NCBI GenBank assembly: GCA_900291925.1
Contig: UWYS01000004.1
Coordinates: 1,161,780 to 1,225,779, forward strand
Origin: Thecaphora thlaspeos
Taxonomy: Eukaryota; Basidiomycota; Ustilaginomycetes; Urocystidales; Glomosporiaceae
Reading direction: 5' to 3'
DNA length: 64,000 nucleotides
Within the stretch, counting starts at the first letter, position 1. Each line of letters opens with the position of its first letter. Below, in pieces: positions 61,093-64,000 of this stretch. Both the position numbers and the translations under genes were made by a program. The notes under the pieces were generated by a model. The model did no database searches. It was given only the letters and a program-made list of their open reading frames with translations, and was not told where the DNA came from.

Positions 61093-62886
61093 ATGGTGGC
61101 GCACGTCGAAAAGGTCGACACCGGGTCATCGGCCGCGGTCGCCGATCCGGACCAGCACACGCTACGGAAGCGTCCCTACAGGATCAGGTCCACCCCCTTC
61201 TCCGCGATCCTTGACCAAAAGTACGCAGGATCGGGTACCGAGGAGGATCCGTACGCCGTCGAGTGGCTCGCCGACGATTCCGAAAACCCCATGACCCTCC
61301 CGCAGGTCTACAAGTGGCTCGTCACCGTCCAGGTCTCCATCGCCACCCTCTGCGTTTCCCTTTCGTCGACGGCTTACTCTGGCGCCACCATATCGCTCCG
61401 CGAGTCGTTCCAGGTCGAGCAGATCCTCGTCATCCTCGGCATCTCTCTCTTTGTTCTGGGCTGGGCGTTCGGCCCGCTCCTCTGGGCGCCCATGTCCGAA
61501 GTGCTCGGCCGGCGCAATCTCTTCGTCTTCACCAACCTCGCCTTCACCCTCTGGCAGGGCGTCGCCATCGCCTCGCCCAACATCCAGTCGCTCCTCGTCT
61601 TGCGGTTCCTCTCGGGCCTTTTTGGCGCATCGCCCCTCGTCAACTCGGGCGGTACGCTGACGGATATGTTCAGCGCCAACCAGCGCGGCCTCGCCATGGC
61701 CCTCTTCGCCGCCGCACCCTTCCTCGGTCCCGCGCTCGGCCCCATCACGGGAGGCTTTCTCGCCGAGGCCGGTGGATGGCGGTGGGTGCTGGCCTACGTC
61801 GCCATCTTGGCCGGCGTCGTCACTGCAGTCGGCGCCTTGACGTTCCCCGAGACGTACGCGCCCTACCTCCTGCGTCAGCGTGCGCGCCGGCTGTCCAAGG
61901 TCACGGGCAAGCACTACATCTGCAAGCTCGACAAGGGCAAGGACCTCCGACTCAAGACAATGTTCTCGGTCGCCCTCAGCCGGCCCTGGCTGCTCCTCTT
62001 TTACGAGCCCATTGTCCTCCTCCTTTCCATCTACATTGCCGTCGTCTACGGCATCCTCTACTCGCTCTTTGGCGCCTTTCCCATCGTCTTCCAGCAGCAG
62101 CGCGGATGGAGCCCGGGCATCGGCGGCCTCGCCTTTTGCGGCGTCCTCGTCGGCGTCCTCCTTGCCGTCGCCTACATCGTCTTCTACGAGAACCCGCGCT
62201 ACGTCCGGATTGCCAAGCAGCTCGGCGGCGTCGCTGCTCCTCCCGAGGTCCGCCTGCCCTCCTGCATGGTCGGTGCCGTGGCCATCGTCGTCGGCCTCGC
62301 CACGTTTGCCGCCACCGACTCGCCCAGCATCCACTGGATCGTACCCATCATCGCAGAGGTGCCGTTCGGCTTCGGTGTGGTGCTCATCTTCCTCTCGCTG
62401 ATGAACTACCTCACCGACAGCTACCTCATCTACGCCGCCTCGGTGCTCGCCGCCAACTCGGTGATCCGGAGCCTGTTTGCCTTTGCCTTCCCGCTCTTTG
62501 TCAAGGACATGTACCTGATCGGCGGCGAAGCTAACGGCATCCACTGGGGGCCCGCCATCGGCGGCTTTCTTGCCCTCATCTTCCTTCCGTTTCCCTTTAT
62601 CTTTGCAAGGTACGGAGCAAAGATCCGCGCCAGGTGCAAGTACTCGTCCGAGGCGGCCGCCTTCCTCGAGCAGCTGCGCAGCTCGTCTCAACCCGGGCCC
62701 GATGGCAAGCCCGCGCCCGTCGCAGGGCCCGACGAGGCTTCGGGATACGTTGGCGACGTCGCAGACGACCCGGAGCTGCTGAGGCAGTACACGTCTCACG
62801 GCGACATCATGCCCGGCGGCGGCGGCGAAGGCGCCATTACCAACGTCAATTCGAGCCGCAGCCACAGCAGCGTAGGGCATCGGTAG
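61093..62886 (+). CDS. MFS transporter, DHA1 (polyamine/drug:H+ antiporter) type
   Basis: One exon encodes 597 aa with 12 predicted transmembrane segments. A ~75-residue cytosolic N-terminus leads to ENPMTLPQVYKWLVTVQVSI, then the TM2-3 motif GPLLWAPMSEVLGRRNLFVF, LRFLSGLFGASPLVNSGGTL, GLAMALFAAAPFLGPALGP with GGFLAEAGGWRWV (antiporter motif C region), and PETYAPYLLRQRARRLSKVT in the central loop. The second half has YSLFGAFPIVFQQQRGWSPG, NYLTDSYLIYAASVLAANSV and LFVKDMYLIGGEANGIHWGP. The pattern is close to Tpo1-like polyamine and multidrug transporters of the plasma membrane; the substrate cannot be told. I start at ATG 61093 after a TATA box; the longer upstream frame is Arg/Ser-rich and lacks features. 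Confidence 0.92.
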   Translation: MVAHVEKVDTGSSAAVADPDQHTLRKRPYRIRSTPFSAILDQKYAGSGTEEDPYAVEWLADDSENPMTLPQVYKWLVTVQVSIATLCVSLSSTAYSGATISLRESFQVEQILVILGISLFVLGWAFGPLLWAPMSEVLGRRNLFVFTNLAFTLWQGVAIASPNIQSLLVLRFLSGLFGASPLVNSGGTLTDMFSANQRGLAMALFAAAPFLGPALGPITGGFLAEAGGWRWVLAYVAILAGVVTAVGALTFPETYAPYLLRQRARRLSKVTGKHYICKLDKGKDLRLKTMFSVALSRPWLLLFYEPIVLLLSIYIAVVYGILYSLFGAFPIVFQQQRGWSPGIGGLAFCGVLVGVLLAVAYIVFYENPRYVRIAKQLGGVAAPPEVRLPSCMVGAVAIVVGLATFAATDSPSIHWIVPIIAEVPFGFGVVLIFLSLMNYLTDSYLIYAASVLAANSVIRSLFAFAFPLFVKDMYLIGGEANGIHWGPAIGGFLALIFLPFPFIFARYGAKIRARCKYSSEAAAFLEQLRSSSQPGPDGKPAPVAGPDEASGYVGDVADDPELLRQYTSHGDIMPGGGGEGAITNVNSSRSHSSVGHR

Positions 62887-63225
62887 AGGACGACAAGCCA
62901 AGGCTTGACGCTGTGCTCTTGTGCTGTGCTGTGCTGTGCTGCTACATACACAGGCGTCGACGGACAATCTCTCGCCTCGGCGTGCCCAACCCCGCTGTCC
63001 CCTCGCTTCAGCGTCCGGCCTCTACCTACGCACACACAACGCACCACACATCCAAGCTTCCACTTCCTTCCTCTTGCCTCGTGTCACCACCTTCGCCCAT
63101 CATGAGGGAATGGGTGGGGGGGGGGGGGTGTCTCCACAACTGACCCTTCCTCTGCCGATACCCTTACCGTCCGCTATCCTATGCCCGCCCGCCCGCCCGC
63201 CCACGTCTTCCTGTACACTAGTCAG
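62887..63225. other. 3' flank with simple repeats
   Basis: No gene is seen. The stretch holds a (TGTGC)n run at about 62918-62941, a G-run at 63114-63128 and (CCCG)5 at about 63184-63203. Confidence 0.6.
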
Positions 63226-64000
63226 TCACCGAGGAAAAAAGGACGAGTCAAAGCTCGCACGCATCCCCTCTGAAGACAGATACATTCCCATAATGTGATC
63301 GATGTAGAGCTTGGGATGTGTGTAGAGCCCGGATGCCTGCAGATACCAGATTGAGATGGTGTCAGTACTTGCTCGACATGATCAACTCACAGAACACAGC
63401 ACTTGGAGCATGGCAAAGGGTATCATTTGAACCATGTGATCAAGAGCTAGACAATGGGTTAGACATTTGGCACAGGACAATGCAGGTTGATGCTTGAAGA
63501 TAAGGTACCTTGAATGCCATTGCCATATAGCAGCTGGGTGTTGATCATGCAGGCAATGTCAAGCAGATCAGGCCAAGACCAGAGAAGCAGATCAAGGTGG
63601 GCCTCAGATATGTAATTTTCATCATCAGCCAACCCTGGTGCACACTCTTTGCCTTTGGGCATCACTGCAGCCATTGACCCCACCCCCACCTCATCTGACT
63701 TGTCTTCTGACAACAGCAACAGCTCATCATTGGCCTCAGCTGCAACCTCAGAGGTCACAGCAGCTGCCTCCACTGCTGCCAACTGCCTTGCTTCCTTCCT
63801 CTGTTTTACCACCTCTTCCTTCTCAACCATCCCCCTCCAGCTCCTCCATGTGCACCACCACCTCAGCACACAACACCATTGCCTCTCTTGAGAGCATCTT
63901 TCTGTTGCCAGGCCATGGGTTCCTCCTGGGGGGTGCTGCCACCAGTCGCTGTGCCTTGAGGACATTCAGGATCTTTGAGTCCTTGTTGCACTCATTGTAG
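63226..64000 (-). pseudogene. Partial, frame-disrupted ORF of probable mobile-element origin, running off the window
   Basis: The base composition is clearly less GC-rich than the rest of the window. On the minus strand from 64000 a frame reads YNECNKDSKILNVLKAQRLV then NRKMLSREAMVLCAEVVVHM and stops. Another frame continues MVEKEEVVKQRKEARQL, EVAAEANDELLLLSEDKSDE, LADDENYISEAHLDLLLWSW, LLDIACMINTQLLYGNGIQG. A last exon-like piece, ASGLYTHPKLYIDHIMGMYL, ends at TGA 63226-63228 after an ATCTGCAG acceptor. I do not recognise the family; composition and broken frame suggest a transposable-element or expanded-family gene. Confidence 0.5.

Noticed and set aside
61162..62967. 601-aa minus-strand ORF opposite the MFS transporter
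   Set aside because: It is Asp/Glu/Gly-rich antisense shadow without motifs; the plus strand is an unambiguous 12-TM transporter.

Overview
The window reads as nuclear DNA of a GC-rich basidiomycete yeast or smut-like fungus; an Ustilaginomycotina-type genome is the best guess. The evidence is spliceosomal introns of about 75-220 nt with GTGAGT/GTGCGT-like donors, intron-containing tRNAs, proteins rich in Ser/Ala/Gly/Pro, and a strictly fungal gene set (URA3, MRP51, KNR4/SMI1, TRS65, Zn2Cys6 factor). The species cannot be named from the sequence alone. Exon positions below come from reading splice sites and reading phases by eye.

Layout. 1-6.3 kb: promoter DNA, a UBLCP1-type proteasome phosphatase (+), then an endonuclease III homologue and URA3 (both -). 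6.4-8.6 kb: an intron-containing tRNA-Pro and the mitoribosomal protein MRP51. 8.9-11.9 kb is a decayed patch: a DNA-transposon relic with 105-bp terminal inverted repeats, and a broken ADGF/ADA2-type adenosine deaminase gene. 12-16.1 kb: HBS1 (-). 17.2-21.5 kb: a large Zn2Cys6 transcription factor. 22.2-26 kb: a secreted cysteine-free protein of unknown family, an intron-containing tRNA-Met, and a poorly resolved zinc-finger-like gene. 26.4-27.8 kb: sphingolipid delta-4 desaturase (-), followed by 3.6 kb without a gene in front of KNR4/SMI1. 34.6-37.9 kb: a tiny four-exon ZNF706-like gene (-) and GPI16 (+). 38.2-42.2 kb: the 3' remnant of a GPI-anchored protein and a large lone P-loop NTPase of unknown role (-). 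43-53 kb: a minus-strand run of DDB1, an acetyl-CoA-transporter-type membrane protein and a branched-chain aminotransferase. 53.4-57.4 kb: TRS65 of TRAPPII (+). 58.7-62.9 kb: a metallo-beta-lactamase-fold protein (-) and a DHA1-type MFS transporter (+), divergently arranged. The last 0.8 kb is less GC-rich and holds a broken, probably mobile-element-derived ORF running off the window.

Most genes are single-copy housekeeping genes with no operon logic. DES1, GPI16 and KNR4 all touch membrane/cell-wall biology, but their proximity is probably incidental. The accessory and least explained pieces are the 39.4-42.2 kb NTPase, the secreted protein at 22.2 kb, the transposon relic, the deaminase pseudogene, the GPI remnant and the terminal ORF.
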